This document shows positions 24,226 through 33,080 of a stretch of 64,000 nt of DNA, piece by piece. How positions within the stretch are numbered: the stretch's first letter is position 1; each line of letters begins with the position of its first letter. Made by a program: the position numbers and the translations under genes. Where the stretch lies: NCBI RefSeq assembly GCF_030730945.1, contig NZ_JAVAMS010000002.1:434001-498000 (forward strand), read 5' to 3'. Source of the DNA: Aurantiacibacter poecillastricola. GTDB lineage: Bacteria; Pseudomonadota; Alphaproteobacteria; Sphingomonadales; Sphingomonadaceae. The notes beneath the pieces were generated by a model. The model saw only the letters and a list, made by a program, of their open reading frames with translations, was not told the DNA's origin and did not search any database.

Positions 24226-25479
24226 ATGGTGATGCGCTTGGGCCGGGCCGCCGCGATGGCGGCTTTTTTGTCGGTTGCAGCAGTTTCGTTCGGGCAGGCG
24301 CAGGCGCAGGATGATCCGCCTGCACGGCCATCCTTCGCTGGCGAGTCACTGGGCGCCGGTCCTTGGGACTTTCACAGCGAGCACGGGCCGTTGCATCTTG
24401 AAGTCGTCGTACAACTGGAACGGCCCTGGGGCATGGCCTTCCTGCCCGAGGGCGGAATGCTGGTTACAGAACGCGTGGGGCGCCTTCGCCACATCGCGGC
24501 TGACGGCACGCTCGATCCCCGTCCGATCGCGGGGCTGCCTGCGATGTACACGCTCGGCATTGCCGGGCTGAAAGGCATTGCCCTGCATCCCGATTTCGCC
24601 GAGAACCGCCTTGTCTACATGGCCTATTCAAAGGTCGATCCCGAGGATGAGACGAATTCCACGCTGGCCGTGATGCGCGGACGGTGGGAAGCGGGTGCGG
24701 ACACGCTGACCGACGTCGAGGACATTTTTGTCGCGGATACCTGGTATGGCGCCATGCCTCTGCCTGACCGCTGCTGCGGGCAAGGTCCCGCGTTCGGTTC
24801 ATATGGCGGTCGGATACTGTTCGATCCGGACGGCTACCTTTTCGTCACCAGCGGCGACCGCAACTGGGGCGAGCGGGTGCAGGATCCTGCATCGCAATAC
24901 GGCAAGATCTTCCGCATGACAGATGAAGGCGAAGTGCCGCCGGGAAATCCGTGGGTCGGCCTCGAGGGGCACGAGCCTCTCACCTGGTCAACCGGGCACC
25001 GCAACCCGCTCGGCCTTACCTACAACACGGCGACCGGCGAGATCTGGGAGAGCGAATTCGGCCCACGCGGCGGAGACGAGGTGAACCGCATCCTGCGCGG
25101 GGGGAACTATGGCTGGATGCCGGTGACACAGGGCATGCATTACGACGGCACGCAGGCCGAAGCACTGCGCAACGCTCCCGGCATGATCGACCCGGTACTG
25201 GTCTATGGACCGCCCAGCTTCAATCCGGGCAATCTCGCCTTCTACAACGCCGAAGCCATCCCGGAATGGCAAGGCGACCTGCTACTCGGTAGCTTCACGC
25301 AAGGCCTGCTGCGCTACGACACCGACAACACCGGCGCACCCATCGGCGAACCCGAACGCCTGCTGCGCGACCTTGGCCAGCGCTGGCGCGACGTACAGGT
25401 GGGACCGGACGGCGCGGTCTACTTGCTCACCGACCAGGTCGAGGGAGCCCTGCTCAAGCTGACGGCCGGCACGGACTAG
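24226..25479 (+). CDS. PQQ-dependent aldose sugar dehydrogenase family protein
   Basis: The predicted protein has 417 residues from the ATG at 24226, which is preceded by TTGGGAG; the frame extends 16 codons upstream without a ribosome-binding site. A signal peptide ends near FGQAQAQ. The six-bladed propeller carries the glucose/sorbosone dehydrogenase sequences: ERPWGMAFLPEGGMLVTER, GGRILFDPDGYLFVTSGDRN, STGHRNPLGL, WESEFGPRGGDEVN and GGNYGW. It should oxidise aldoses in the periplasm using soluble PQQ. No pqq biosynthesis genes are in the window. A CC pair (DRCCGQGP) is a family feature. Confidence 0.92.
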   Translation: MVMRLGRAAAMAAFLSVAAVSFGQAQAQDDPPARPSFAGESLGAGPWDFHSEHGPLHLEVVVQLERPWGMAFLPEGGMLVTERVGRLRHIAADGTLDPRPIAGLPAMYTLGIAGLKGIALHPDFAENRLVYMAYSKVDPEDETNSTLAVMRGRWEAGADTLTDVEDIFVADTWYGAMPLPDRCCGQGPAFGSYGGRILFDPDGYLFVTSGDRNWGERVQDPASQYGKIFRMTDEGEVPPGNPWVGLEGHEPLTWSTGHRNPLGLTYNTATGEIWESEFGPRGGDEVNRILRGGNYGWMPVTQGMHYDGTQAEALRNAPGMIDPVLVYGPPSFNPGNLAFYNAEAIPEWQGDLLLGSFTQGLLRYDTDNTGAPIGEPERLLRDLGQRWRDVQVGPDGAVYLLTDQVEGALLKLTAGTD

Positions 25480-25488
25480 CGCGCGCGA

Positions 25489-27549
25489 TCAGTCGGGAAC
25501 GTTGTCCCGCAAATCGGCCAACCAGACATCCGCTACCGCATCGCTGGGCGCGCGCCAGTCGCCGCGGGGCGAAAGGGAGCCGCCGCTCGAGACCTTCGGG
25601 CCGTTCGGCAGTGCGCTGCGCTTGAACTGGCTGAAGGCGAAGAAGCGCTTGGCAAAGTTCTCCAGCCAGTGGCGGATCGTCGGCAAGTCGTATTCGTTCT
25701 TGAGCGCCTCGGCGAATTCGTGCGGCCAAAGTCCCTCGTCCCGTTTCTTCCAGGCATGCCAGCACAGGAATGCGATATGGCTGGGCGACTGGCCCCAGCG
25801 GATCGTGTGGTGCAGGAAGAAATCGTTGAGCTCGTAGGGTCCGATGATGCTCTGTGTGCTTTGGATATTGCCGTCGTCGTCTGCGGGGACCAGTTCCGGG
25901 CTGATCTCCGTCCCCAGCACCGCCTCCAGCGCATCGTCCACGCCGGGATCGAACTGGTTTGTGCGGGTCGCCCAGCGGATGAGATACTGGATCAGCGTCT
26001 TGGGCACACCTGCGTTCACGGCATAGTGGCTCATCTGGTCGCCGACACCATAGGTGCACCATCCCAGCGCCAGCTCCGACAGGTCGCCCGTACCGATCAC
26101 GAAGCCCTTGTGGTGGCCCGCCACTCGGAAGAGGTAATCGGTGCGAAGGCCGGCCTGAACATTTTCGAAGGTAACGTCGTACTCCGGCTCCCCATCGGCG
26201 AAGGGATGGCCCATGTCCGCCAGCATCTGCCTGGCCGCCGGCCGGATATCGATCTCCTCGGCCGTGCAGCCGAAGGCTTCCATGAGGTTCCAGGCATTCG
26301 ACTTGGTATCGTCGGACGTCGCGAAGCCCGGCATCGTGTATGCGCGGATCATCGAACGCGGCTTGCCGAGCATGTCGCATGCCTTGGCGGCCACGATCAG
26401 TGCATGAGTCGAATCGAGCCCGCCGGATATCCCGATGATCAAACTCTCCGAACCCGTCGCGACCATTCGCCGCATGAGCGCGTCGACCTGGATGTTGAAA
26501 GCCTCGTAGGCGTCCTGGTCCAGCTTGTCCTGCCGGTTGGGGACGAAGGGGAAGCGTCGGATCGGGCGTCGTAGCCCTATGTCGCCTTCACGGTATGCAT
26601 GCTCGAACGATATGGTGCGGAAGCTGTCCTCGGGACGCCCCGCGTCCTCCGCTGCGTCGTTGAAAGTGCCCACGCGCATGCGATCATTGATGATCCGGCG
26701 GGTATCGATGTCGGTAACGCATAGCTCGGGATTGAGATCGAAGCGCACGCTTTCGACCATTAGATCGCCCAGTTCGTAGATCATCCCCTGTCCGTCCCAG
26801 GCAAGATCGGTCGTGCTCTCGCCGAACCCGGCGGCGGAGTAGGCATAGGCGCACATGGAGCGGCTGGAACTTGCTCGGGACAGCAGGTGCCTCTCGTCCG
26901 ACTTGCCGATGGTGATATTGCTCGCCGAAAGGTTCAGCAAGATCGTCGCGCCGGCCAGCGCTGCCATCGTGCCGGGCTGGACGGGTCCCCAGAAATCCTC
27001 GCAGATCTCCATGCCGAACACGAAGCCGGGCAAATTCTGGGCGGAAAAGATGAGATCGACTCCGAAGGGTATCTCTTCACCGTTCACGGGGATCCACAGG
27101 TCGCGGCAATTGTTGCCCCTCGCGAACCAGCGCTTCTCGTAGAACTCGCGGTAATTGGGCAGGTAGCTCTTGGGCACCGCGCCCAGTACCTCGCCATGCG
27201 CGATGACGATGGCACAGTTGTAGATACGACCGTTGCGCCTGAGAGGTGCACCGATGACGAGGACCGGCGTCAGATCGGCGCTCGCTTCCCGAATAACCTC
27301 GATATGCGCTTCCACGCTGTCGAGCAGGGCAGCCTGGATATGCAGGTCGTCCAGGGCGTAGGAGGACAGGCAGAGTTCGGGATAGAGCAGCAGGTCGACA
27401 TCCTGCGCATGTGCCTTGCGCGCCTGCTCTATGATCGCCTCCGCATTGTATGCGACGTCTGCGGTGCGGACCTTGGGAGTGCTGGTGGCGATACGCACGA
27501 AGCCGTGCGTATGGATGTCGAAGAAGGGGTGTGCGTTGTCGATGCTCAT
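25489..27549 (-). CDS. nadE: glutamine-dependent NAD+ synthetase
   Basis: The predicted protein has 686 residues. It performs the last step of NAD synthesis: nicotinic acid adenine dinucleotide plus glutamine and ATP gives NAD. The N-terminal glutaminase (nitrilase fold) triad is visible as Glu58 (YPELC), Lys127 (VPKSY) and Cys183 (GMEICEDFW). The C-terminal synthetase has the ATP loop IIGISGGLDSTHALI near residue 388. The ATG at 27549 overlaps the stop of pncC as ATGA; the longer open frame upstream is only the overlap with that gene. The two genes act in one NAD-recycling route. Confidence 0.97.
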   Translation of the reverse strand: MSIDNAHPFFDIHTHGFVRIATSTPKVRTADVAYNAEAIIEQARKAHAQDVDLLLYPELCLSSYALDDLHIQAALLDSVEAHIEVIREASADLTPVLVIGAPLRRNGRIYNCAIVIAHGEVLGAVPKSYLPNYREFYEKRWFARGNNCRDLWIPVNGEEIPFGVDLIFSAQNLPGFVFGMEICEDFWGPVQPGTMAALAGATILLNLSASNITIGKSDERHLLSRASSSRSMCAYAYSAAGFGESTTDLAWDGQGMIYELGDLMVESVRFDLNPELCVTDIDTRRIINDRMRVGTFNDAAEDAGRPEDSFRTISFEHAYREGDIGLRRPIRRFPFVPNRQDKLDQDAYEAFNIQVDALMRRMVATGSESLIIGISGGLDSTHALIVAAKACDMLGKPRSMIRAYTMPGFATSDDTKSNAWNLMEAFGCTAEEIDIRPAARQMLADMGHPFADGEPEYDVTFENVQAGLRTDYLFRVAGHHKGFVIGTGDLSELALGWCTYGVGDQMSHYAVNAGVPKTLIQYLIRWATRTNQFDPGVDDALEAVLGTEISPELVPADDDGNIQSTQSIIGPYELNDFFLHHTIRWGQSPSHIAFLCWHAWKKRDEGLWPHEFAEALKNEYDLPTIRHWLENFAKRFFAFSQFKRSALPNGPKVSSGGSLSPRGDWRAPSDAVADVWLADLRDNVPD

Positions 27550-28070
27550 GCCAACGCCCCGATTTCCTGCTCCAGCAGGTTCAATGCCGTGTTGAGAGCG
27601 GCGATGCGGACGCCCTGGCGCCCTTCCTTGCCGTAATGGCATTCCAGATGTGTCATCGAGCCACCTTTGCTGCAGCAAGCGAAATGGACAAGGCCTTCTT
27701 CTCCGTCGTCACCTTCTCCAGGTGGGCCGGCGAAGCCCGTGATCGAGAGGGCGAGATCGGCTTCGGCACGGTCGAGCGCGCCGCGAGCCATGGCGATGGC
27801 AACCTCGCGGCTGACGGCCCCGCAATCATCGACGATGGCGCGATCCACCCCCAACAGGTCGCACTTGGCCTGATCCGAATAGGTGACGAAGCCACGTTCG
27901 AATATGTGGCTGCATCCGGGAATGTCGGTCAATAGCGCGGACAGCAACCCACCGGTGCAGCTTTCCGCGACGGCTATCGGCGTGCGGGCCTTGCAAGCCT
28001 TCTCCAGGACATTGCGGGCCTTGTCCTGCAGGTCGTGTGGCAGGGCGGGGCCAAGTGTCTCGGCCATCAT
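27546..28070 (-). CDS. pncC: CinA-domain nicotinamide-nucleotide amidase
   Basis: The predicted protein has 174 residues, a stand-alone CinA C-terminal domain. It deamidates NMN to nicotinic acid mononucleotide, feeding NAD synthesis. The active-site segment AESCTGG (Ser37), Tyr64 in FVTYSDQAK and Lys69 are all present, and the substrate loop is SITGFAGP. It has two adjacent ATGs (28070, 28067) after GGGAGAG. It is co-transcribed and translationally coupled with nadE, and divergent from the permease gene. A candidate stress promoter lies at 28100-28125. Confidence 0.93.
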   Translation of the reverse strand: MMAETLGPALPHDLQDKARNVLEKACKARTPIAVAESCTGGLLSALLTDIPGCSHIFERGFVTYSDQAKCDLLGVDRAIVDDCGAVSREVAIAMARGALDRAEADLALSITGFAGPPGEGDDGEEGLVHFACCSKGGSMTHLECHYGKEGRQGVRIAALNTALNLLEQEIGALA

Positions 28071-28099
28071 GTCTCTCCCGGATACGTCAGAATGCGATC

Positions 28100-28125
28100 A
28101 ACTCCAGGCGCGCTTTACTGGTTCC
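28100..28125 (-). promoter_or_regulatory. EcfG-like promoter candidate for pncC-nadE
   Basis: On the minus strand GGAAC (28121-28125), 17 bases, then AGTT (28100-28103) resembles the general stress promoter GGAAC-N16/17-CGTT with one -10 mismatch. The implied transcript start is about 20 bases before the ATG, leaving room for the ribosome-binding site. The -35 overlaps one arm of an inverted repeat GGTTCC-N12-GGAACC (28120-28143). Confidence 0.35.
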
Positions 28126-28189
28126 GCCATGTTTCGTGGAACCTGCAGTCGCTTCGGCCCATTGGCCGGATAGGAAACGGGGGAACTGC

Positions 28190-29416
28190 ATGGCACTCGC
28201 ACGCTCGATGGGGCTCGGAAACCTCATATTCTACGGCACCGGCACCATCCTAGGCGCCGGTATTTTCGTGGTGATCGGCGAGGTAATGGGAAGGGCCGGG
28301 CCGGGCGCCCCGCTGGCCTACGCCGTTGCCGGACTTGTGGCCGTCTTCACCGCCCTCTCCTTCGCAGAAATCGGTGCGCGGATTCCCACCGCAGGGGGCG
28401 CGATCGATTACGTGGAGGAAGCATTCGGTACAGCGTACAGGCTACCTTCCATCGCCGGATACATGCTGATCGTGGCAAATATCGTCTCCGGGGCGACGAT
28501 CGCGACGGGCTTCGTCAGCTATCTCGGAAGTTTCGTCGATGTTCCGCACTGGATGGCGACGCTCGCGATCGTTGGGCTGGTCGGAGGGATTTCGATCGCC
28601 GGCATGAAGCAGAGCGCATGGTTCATGACCGTAACCACCGCGCTCGGTCTCGTGACGTTGCTGGTCATTCTCTGGTTATCGCGGGACGGGTTGATCGCGT
28701 GGCCTGCAAAACTTGCCAGTGGGGAGGCCTTTTCGGGAGCGGGCGCGTGGACCGGCATTCTGGCAGGCGCATTCCTTGCGATATATTCCTTCATCGGGTT
28801 CGGGGACATGGCGCAGACGGCCGAAGAGCTCGAGAAGCCGAAACGCAATCTGCCGCGCGGTATCGTGGTCACCATCCTGATCGTGTTCGCGTTCTACATC
28901 GCAATCGCCGCGGCGCTTGGCGGGCGGGACGACATATCCGCAATCGCCAACGCCGATGCTCCCCTGGTCTATGCAGCGGTGCAGGAAGAGGGGACATTGC
29001 AGATGGTGTTGGCTATCACCAGCCTGCTCGTCATCGTCAACGGGGCGTTGACGCAGGTCGTTGCCGCCAGTCGCCTGATGATGGACATGGGCCGCGACCA
29101 TCGCAGCGGCATGCCCGGGCGAATGGGGAAGGTCAGCGAGCGGACGGACACTCCCATCGTGTCCACCCTCGTCACCACGGCGATCGTGCTGGCGCTGGCG
29201 CTCTTCATTCCGCTCGGCACCCTTGCCAGCGGGACGAGCCTCGCGATCCTCATCGTGTTCGCGATGGTCAACGCCGCTTTGTGGCGCCTGAAGAAGGTCG
29301 ATCAGCCCGAAGACGTCCCGAACCTGTGGCTGGCGGTGCCGGTCCTGGGTTTCGTCTTCTGTGTGCTTACCATCATCGGGCAGGTCATTCTCTGGACCAC
29401 CGGAATGGGCAGCTGA
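28190..29416 (+). CDS. APC-family amino-acid permease
   Basis: The predicted protein has 408 residues and 11-12 membrane helices. The first helix NLIFYGTGTILGAGIFVVIGEV carries the GxGIF substrate-backbone loop of the APC superfamily. AIYSFIGFGDMAQTAEELEKPKRNLP is the conserved helix 6 and its following loop. It imports or exchanges an amino acid or amine; specificity is unknown. The ATG at 28190 follows GGGGGAA; an upstream open frame to 28037 overlaps pncC and is not used. The final helix is short, so it may have 11 helices. Confidence 0.9.
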   Translation: MALARSMGLGNLIFYGTGTILGAGIFVVIGEVMGRAGPGAPLAYAVAGLVAVFTALSFAEIGARIPTAGGAIDYVEEAFGTAYRLPSIAGYMLIVANIVSGATIATGFVSYLGSFVDVPHWMATLAIVGLVGGISIAGMKQSAWFMTVTTALGLVTLLVILWLSRDGLIAWPAKLASGEAFSGAGAWTGILAGAFLAIYSFIGFGDMAQTAEELEKPKRNLPRGIVVTILIVFAFYIAIAAALGGRDDISAIANADAPLVYAAVQEEGTLQMVLAITSLLVIVNGALTQVVAASRLMMDMGRDHRSGMPGRMGKVSERTDTPIVSTLVTTAIVLALALFIPLGTLASGTSLAILIVFAMVNAALWRLKKVDQPEDVPNLWLAVPVLGFVFCVLTIIGQVILWTTGMGS

Positions 29417-29426
29417 ACGAAGAAAC

Positions 29427-29454
29427 GCCGCCGCCCGGGGGACAGGGCGACGGC
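29427..29454 (-). terminator. terminator of the glycine-zipper protein gene
   Basis: GCCGTCGCCC and GGGCGGCGGC pair on the minus strand with one wobble and an 8-base loop, followed by GTTTCTTCGTT. It lies 30 bases past the stop of the gene at 29484. Confidence 0.6.
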
Positions 29455-29483
29455 ACTTCGTCGGGGACCTTGGGTGTAATGCC

Positions 29484-29930
29484 TTAGCGGCAGCGTGCGC
29501 CACCCCGGTCGATCTCGCGTCCGAGAACTGCGCCCAGGGCGCCGCCGAGCAGCGTGCCGACGGTGCGATCGCCGTCGGTATCGATCGTGCGGCCCAGCAG
29601 CGCGCCGCCGGCGGCACCGATGATCAGGCCGGTCGTGCCATTGTCACGCTCGCAATAGTAGCGACCGTCACGGCCGCGCCAGACCCGGTCGTCACGGCTC
29701 ACCCGGCGAGGTTCAACATAGCGCCCGCGGTCGTCATAGACGCGGTGACGGCGATGTTCGCGATAGTCGCGGCGATCATAACGATCATAGCGATCGTATC
29801 GGTCATGCCGGTCATTGTCGCGATAGCCATGCGCGGGGGCCCAGGGCGGCGGTCCGCCTTGCGCCAGGGCAGGCGCGGTCGGGATGGCCAGCGAAGTTGC
29901 GGCAGCGAGGGCGAGAAGTGTCTTTTTCAT
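29484..29930 (-). CDS. exported glycine-zipper 2TM-domain protein
   Basis: The predicted protein has 148 residues from the ATG at 29930, with GGAAAGG ahead. The signal peptide MKKTLLALAAATSLAIPTAPALA is followed by a Arg/Asp/Tyr-rich linker with RYD repeats (RHDRYDRYDRYDRRDYREH). A glycine-zipper segment follows: GTTGLIIGAAGGALLGRTID, then VGTLLGGALGAVLGREID. Such 2TM zippers insert in the envelope, probably the outer membrane. It ends GGARCR. The role is unknown, perhaps envelope stress. Confidence 0.85.
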   Translation of the reverse strand: MKKTLLALAAATSLAIPTAPALAQGGPPPWAPAHGYRDNDRHDRYDRYDRYDRRDYREHRRHRVYDDRGRYVEPRRVSRDDRVWRGRDGRYYCERDNGTTGLIIGAAGGALLGRTIDTDGDRTVGTLLGGALGAVLGREIDRGGARCR

Positions 29931-29980
29931 GGCTTTTACCTTTCCGATTCGACATCGTGCTGGTGTCGTGAAACCTTTTT

Positions 29981-30010
29981 CGTTCATGAAGGTGATACTG
30001 AAGATGAACG
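29981..30010. promoter_or_regulatory. inverted repeat between divergent genes
   Basis: CGTTCAT (29981-29987) and ATGAACG (30004-30010) with a 16-base spacer lie between the zipper protein gene (29930) and the lipoprotein gene (30092). It is a possible shared operator. Confidence 0.3.
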
Positions 30011-30091
30011 GCAAAAGCAGATTTCGTTACGTGAGACGAACCGAATTGGATGCGCGATGGAACGCACGCGTCATTTGAGCGCCCCAACAAC

Positions 30092-31183
30092 ATGAAAGTA
30101 CGCAACTTTGTACCAAGCGTAGTCGGTATCGTTGGTCTTTCAATACTTTGCGCTTGTCAGTCCGCCGCGGTCCCGCCTTTCGAACGCGAACTCCCTCATT
30201 ATTCATCGCTGCCGATCGCTGAACGGACACAGATTGCGATTCTCGCAACCCCCCATTTGTTCAATTACGAAGAATTCGCGCGCCCGCAGCTTGATTCGGT
30301 GCTGGCTGCACTCGAGAGGTGGAAACCCGCAGCCATCGGCATCGAACGCGTGCCCGGTCGAGAGATCGAGGACTTGTCGCGCCGGCCGTCCTATGCGCAG
30401 GTCCCGCAACTGTCGGGGGAAGTCGTCGAATTGGCGCAGGACACGCAAGCGGAACTTGGTATCGATCTCGAGGATGCGTTGGCGCAGATCGCCGCATGGT
30501 CTGCGTCCGATAATGTCGATCCACTCGAAGCCCGGAGGCGCATCGGCATAGCTCTCGCAGCCTACGAGCCGGAGACCGCACTCCTTTACTGGTGGCAACT
30601 CAATAGCGAGGCGAAAGAGGCCCTGCCTGCGGGCGTGGCGGCTTTGCTGCGCAACCTTGACGAGTCTTCGAACGAGCGCGTCCAGCTCGCGGCGCGGCTG
30701 GCTGCACGGCTAGGCCTGCCGCGCCTTTGGTCGATAGACAGCCAGCGTGACAAGGATCTGTTCGCCAGCGTTCTCCCGCAACTGCAAGCCGGGATCGGCG
30801 CCAGCGACGAGGCTTCGAACCTGCAGGACCAGCCATGGTTCGTCGAATCCGAGGAAGCTCTTCAGAACGGCATGGCAAGGGGCGACCTGCTGTCTGCCTA
30901 TCGCTTCTATAATGGCCCCGATTACGAAGCAGCCCAGATGGTTGGCCAGTTCGACCTTTTAAACCGGGTGCCAATCGAGGCTGATGCTGGCCGGGTGCGA
31001 CAGGCCGCATGGGATATGCGCAATTTGGGAATCGCGGCGCAGATCCGCCGTGCCAGCGCAAGCGTGCCGGGTGAAAGAGTGCTCGTGGTGATTGGAGCCG
31101 GGCACAAGCCGTTTCTCGATCGCCTTCTCCCCGAGACTCTCGACCTGCGGATGGCGCAACCGATCGATTTCCTCACCGACTAG
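30092..31183 (+). CDS. putative lipoprotein, DUF5694-like
   Basis: The predicted protein has 363 residues. The N-terminus VGIVGLSILCACQS has a lipobox L-C-A-C (Cys22), so it is probably a membrane-anchored lipoprotein. QIAILATPHLFNYEEF with ALERWKPAAIGIERVPG near the start and VLVVIGAGHKPFLDRLL near the end give paired His segments of the TraB/ChaN/Tiki-like layout to which DUF5694 appears related. The enzymatic role is unproven. The ATG at 30092 has no strong ribosome-binding site. It is convergent with the methyltransferase gene, overlapping by four bases. Confidence 0.75.
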   Translation: MKVRNFVPSVVGIVGLSILCACQSAAVPPFERELPHYSSLPIAERTQIAILATPHLFNYEEFARPQLDSVLAALERWKPAAIGIERVPGREIEDLSRRPSYAQVPQLSGEVVELAQDTQAELGIDLEDALAQIAAWSASDNVDPLEARRRIGIALAAYEPETALLYWWQLNSEAKEALPAGVAALLRNLDESSNERVQLAARLAARLGLPRLWSIDSQRDKDLFASVLPQLQAGIGASDEASNLQDQPWFVESEEALQNGMARGDLLSAYRFYNGPDYEAAQMVGQFDLLNRVPIEADAGRVRQAAWDMRNLGIAAQIRRASASVPGERVLVVIGAGHKPFLDRLLPETLDLRMAQPIDFLTD

Positions 31184-31770
31184 GGCTTGCGAGCCGTGAT
31201 GGCGATCCAGTCGCGCACTGTGCCGTCCGCTCCGCTGCCTTCCCACATTTCGGTATTTTCGATGGCAAAGCCCGCTTCGCGATAGGCAGCCAGTATCCAG
31301 TCCTGATCCGGGAAATTATGGAGGCGGCCAAGCAGGCAGCGTCCCTCGCCATCGCCCAGCTTGTAGCTGGCGTAATGCCAGCCTCCCGGGTTCAAGGCGC
31401 GGCGAATGGCATCGAGCACCCCGGGCAGTTCGGATCTTGCAACGTGTAGCAGGGATGCATGCGCCCACACGGCGTCGTAAGCGTTCCTGGCGTCGAGTTG
31501 GTCGAAGCGCATCACGCGGGCTTGAACCCCGAACCGCTCCTTCGCCTTGCCCACCATCGCTGGCGTGCCATCGGTCGCGTCTACCGAGAAGCCGCGTTCC
31601 ACCATACGCGCCGCGTCTCGCCCGGCGCCGCAGCCGACTTCCAACACGCCGGCGCCAGGCTCCAGCAGGTCGAGAAATGCGTCGAGATGGCGGCTGGGGG
31701 CGCAGCCGAAGCTCAGCGTATAGCGGGGAGCGGCGCGCTGATAATAGGCGAGGGTAGCCTCGTCTGGCAT
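31180..31770 (-). CDS. class I SAM-dependent methyltransferase
   Basis: The predicted protein has 196 residues (209 if the ATG at 31809 is used). The SAM-binding loop is GVLEVGCGAGRDAARM, followed by VDATDGTPAMVGKAK and AVWAHASLLHV, then LNPGGWHYASYK. This Methyltransf-11/25 layout gives no substrate. It sits between convergent and divergent neighbours and is transcribed alone. Confidence 0.88.
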   Translation of the reverse strand: MPDEATLAYYQRAAPRYTLSFGCAPSRHLDAFLDLLEPGAGVLEVGCGAGRDAARMVERGFSVDATDGTPAMVGKAKERFGVQARVMRFDQLDARNAYDAVWAHASLLHVARSELPGVLDAIRRALNPGGWHYASYKLGDGEGRCLLGRLHNFPDQDWILAAYREAGFAIENTEMWEGSGADGTVRDWIAITARKP

Positions 31771-31844
31771 ATCAACGAGATGCGATGGGCGACTTCCAAA
31801 GGCAAGCATTCCGTCATAGCAATTAGAGCGAAAGGGGGCGCGGC

Positions 31845-33080
31845 ATGAGGATTGTCTCGAGCGCGATGGCGCCGATTACCGCAAAACAGCGCATTGGCGA
31901 GCTCGATGTGCTGCGCGGCTTCGCCCTGCTGGGTGTGCTGGTGGCCAACCTGTTCTGGTGGTCCGTCACCTATTATTCGGCGCCGATCGAGCGAATGGAG
32001 GAGATCTTTGCCGATCCCGCCAATGCGGCGATCCTGTTCGGGATCGACTGGCTGGTGTCGGATAAGGCCAACACCATGTTCGCGACATTGTTCGGCATCG
32101 GCTTCTGGGTGCAGATGCAGCGGATCGAGCAGCGCGAAGGTGCCTTTAGGGAAATCTATCTTCGGCGGCTCGCAATCCTCTTGATCCTTGGCCTCGCCAA
32201 TCTCTTGCTGATCTGGCCGTGGGACATCCTGTTCATCTATTCGCTCGCTGGCTTCCTGCTGTTTGCCCTGCGCAAGATGCCGGCGAAGGCCATGCTCGCG
32301 CTTGGCCTGGTGCTGGTATTCGCGCAGCCGCTATTGGGTTTCCTTCAGGACCTGCAACCCTTCGCCGACTGGGGCGAGCGCATGTTTACGCCAGAGGCGG
32401 CGGCTACGCGCAATGCAATCTTCGTTTACGGATCTTACGGAGAGTGGGTGGGGCATGTCTGGCAACTCTTCCTCTACGAAGGGCTGCTCTCACTCGAGAT
32501 CCCGATTTGGGTTTTCTACGCGCTCGGACGTTTCCTCCTGGGCGCCTACATCGCACGCAGCGGCTGGCTTGACCGGATTTCTACGCTACGCCCGCAGGTG
32601 CGCCGTGTCTTCATGATTGCCCTGCCTGCCGGACTGCTTTGCGAGGGGGTCTACGCTGCCGGCCTTTTCCCGGACGTCGTACCAGACGGCTTCGCGCTCG
32701 ACATGCTGCACGCGGCGAGTTCTTTCGTCCTGGCGCTCGCCTATGGCTGCGGCCTCGTGCTGATGTTCAACGCCCCGCCAACCCGCCCGCTGACCGAGAT
32801 TTTCGCGCCCGTCGGACGAATAGCGCTCACCAATTACATGGTGCAGGGCGTCTTTATCGGACTGCTGCTGTACGGCTTCCACGGCGGACTTGCACTGGCG
32901 GGATCGATCACGCCGAACGGGGCGCTGCTATGCGCGCTCCTGTTCTTCATAGCGCAGGTGGTTATAAGCCATCTGTGGCTGGCCTATTTCCGTTTCGGGC
33001 CTCTGGAATGGGCCTGGCGAGCGCTGACCTACGGCGAGGCTCCGCCAATCACGCGCCACGGGGTCCCAACTCAGGCCTGA
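31845..33080 (+). CDS. DUF418 multipass membrane protein
   Basis: The predicted protein has 411 residues and about ten hydrophobic helices. The N-terminus [21 protein letters not shown] is the acyltransferase-3/DUF418 signature, and the C-terminal part [15 protein letters not shown] and [17 protein letters not shown] is the DUF418 domain proper. It is possibly an envelope acyl-transfer or transport protein; the function is unproven. Its 3' end overlaps rlmN by ten bases in convergent orientation. GGGGG precedes the start. Confidence 0.9.
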   Translation: MRIVSSAMAPITAKQRIGELDVLRGFALLGVLVANLFWWSVTYYSAPIERMEEIFADPANAAILFGIDWLVSDKANTMFATLFGIGFWVQMQRIEQREGAFREIYLRRLAILLILGLANLLLIWPWDILFIYSLAGFLLFALRKMPAKAMLALGLVLVFAQPLLGFLQDLQPFADWGERMFTPEAAATRNAIFVYGSYGEWVGHVWQLFLYEGLLSLEIPIWVFYALGRFLLGAYIARSGWLDRISTLRPQVRRVFMIALPAGLLCEGVYAAGLFPDVVPDGFALDMLHAASSFVLALAYGCGLVLMFNAPPTRPLTEIFAPVGRIALTNYMVQGVFIGLLLYGFHGGLALAGSITPNGALLCALLFFIAQVVISHLWLAYFRFGPLEWAWRALTYGEAPPITRHGVPTQA

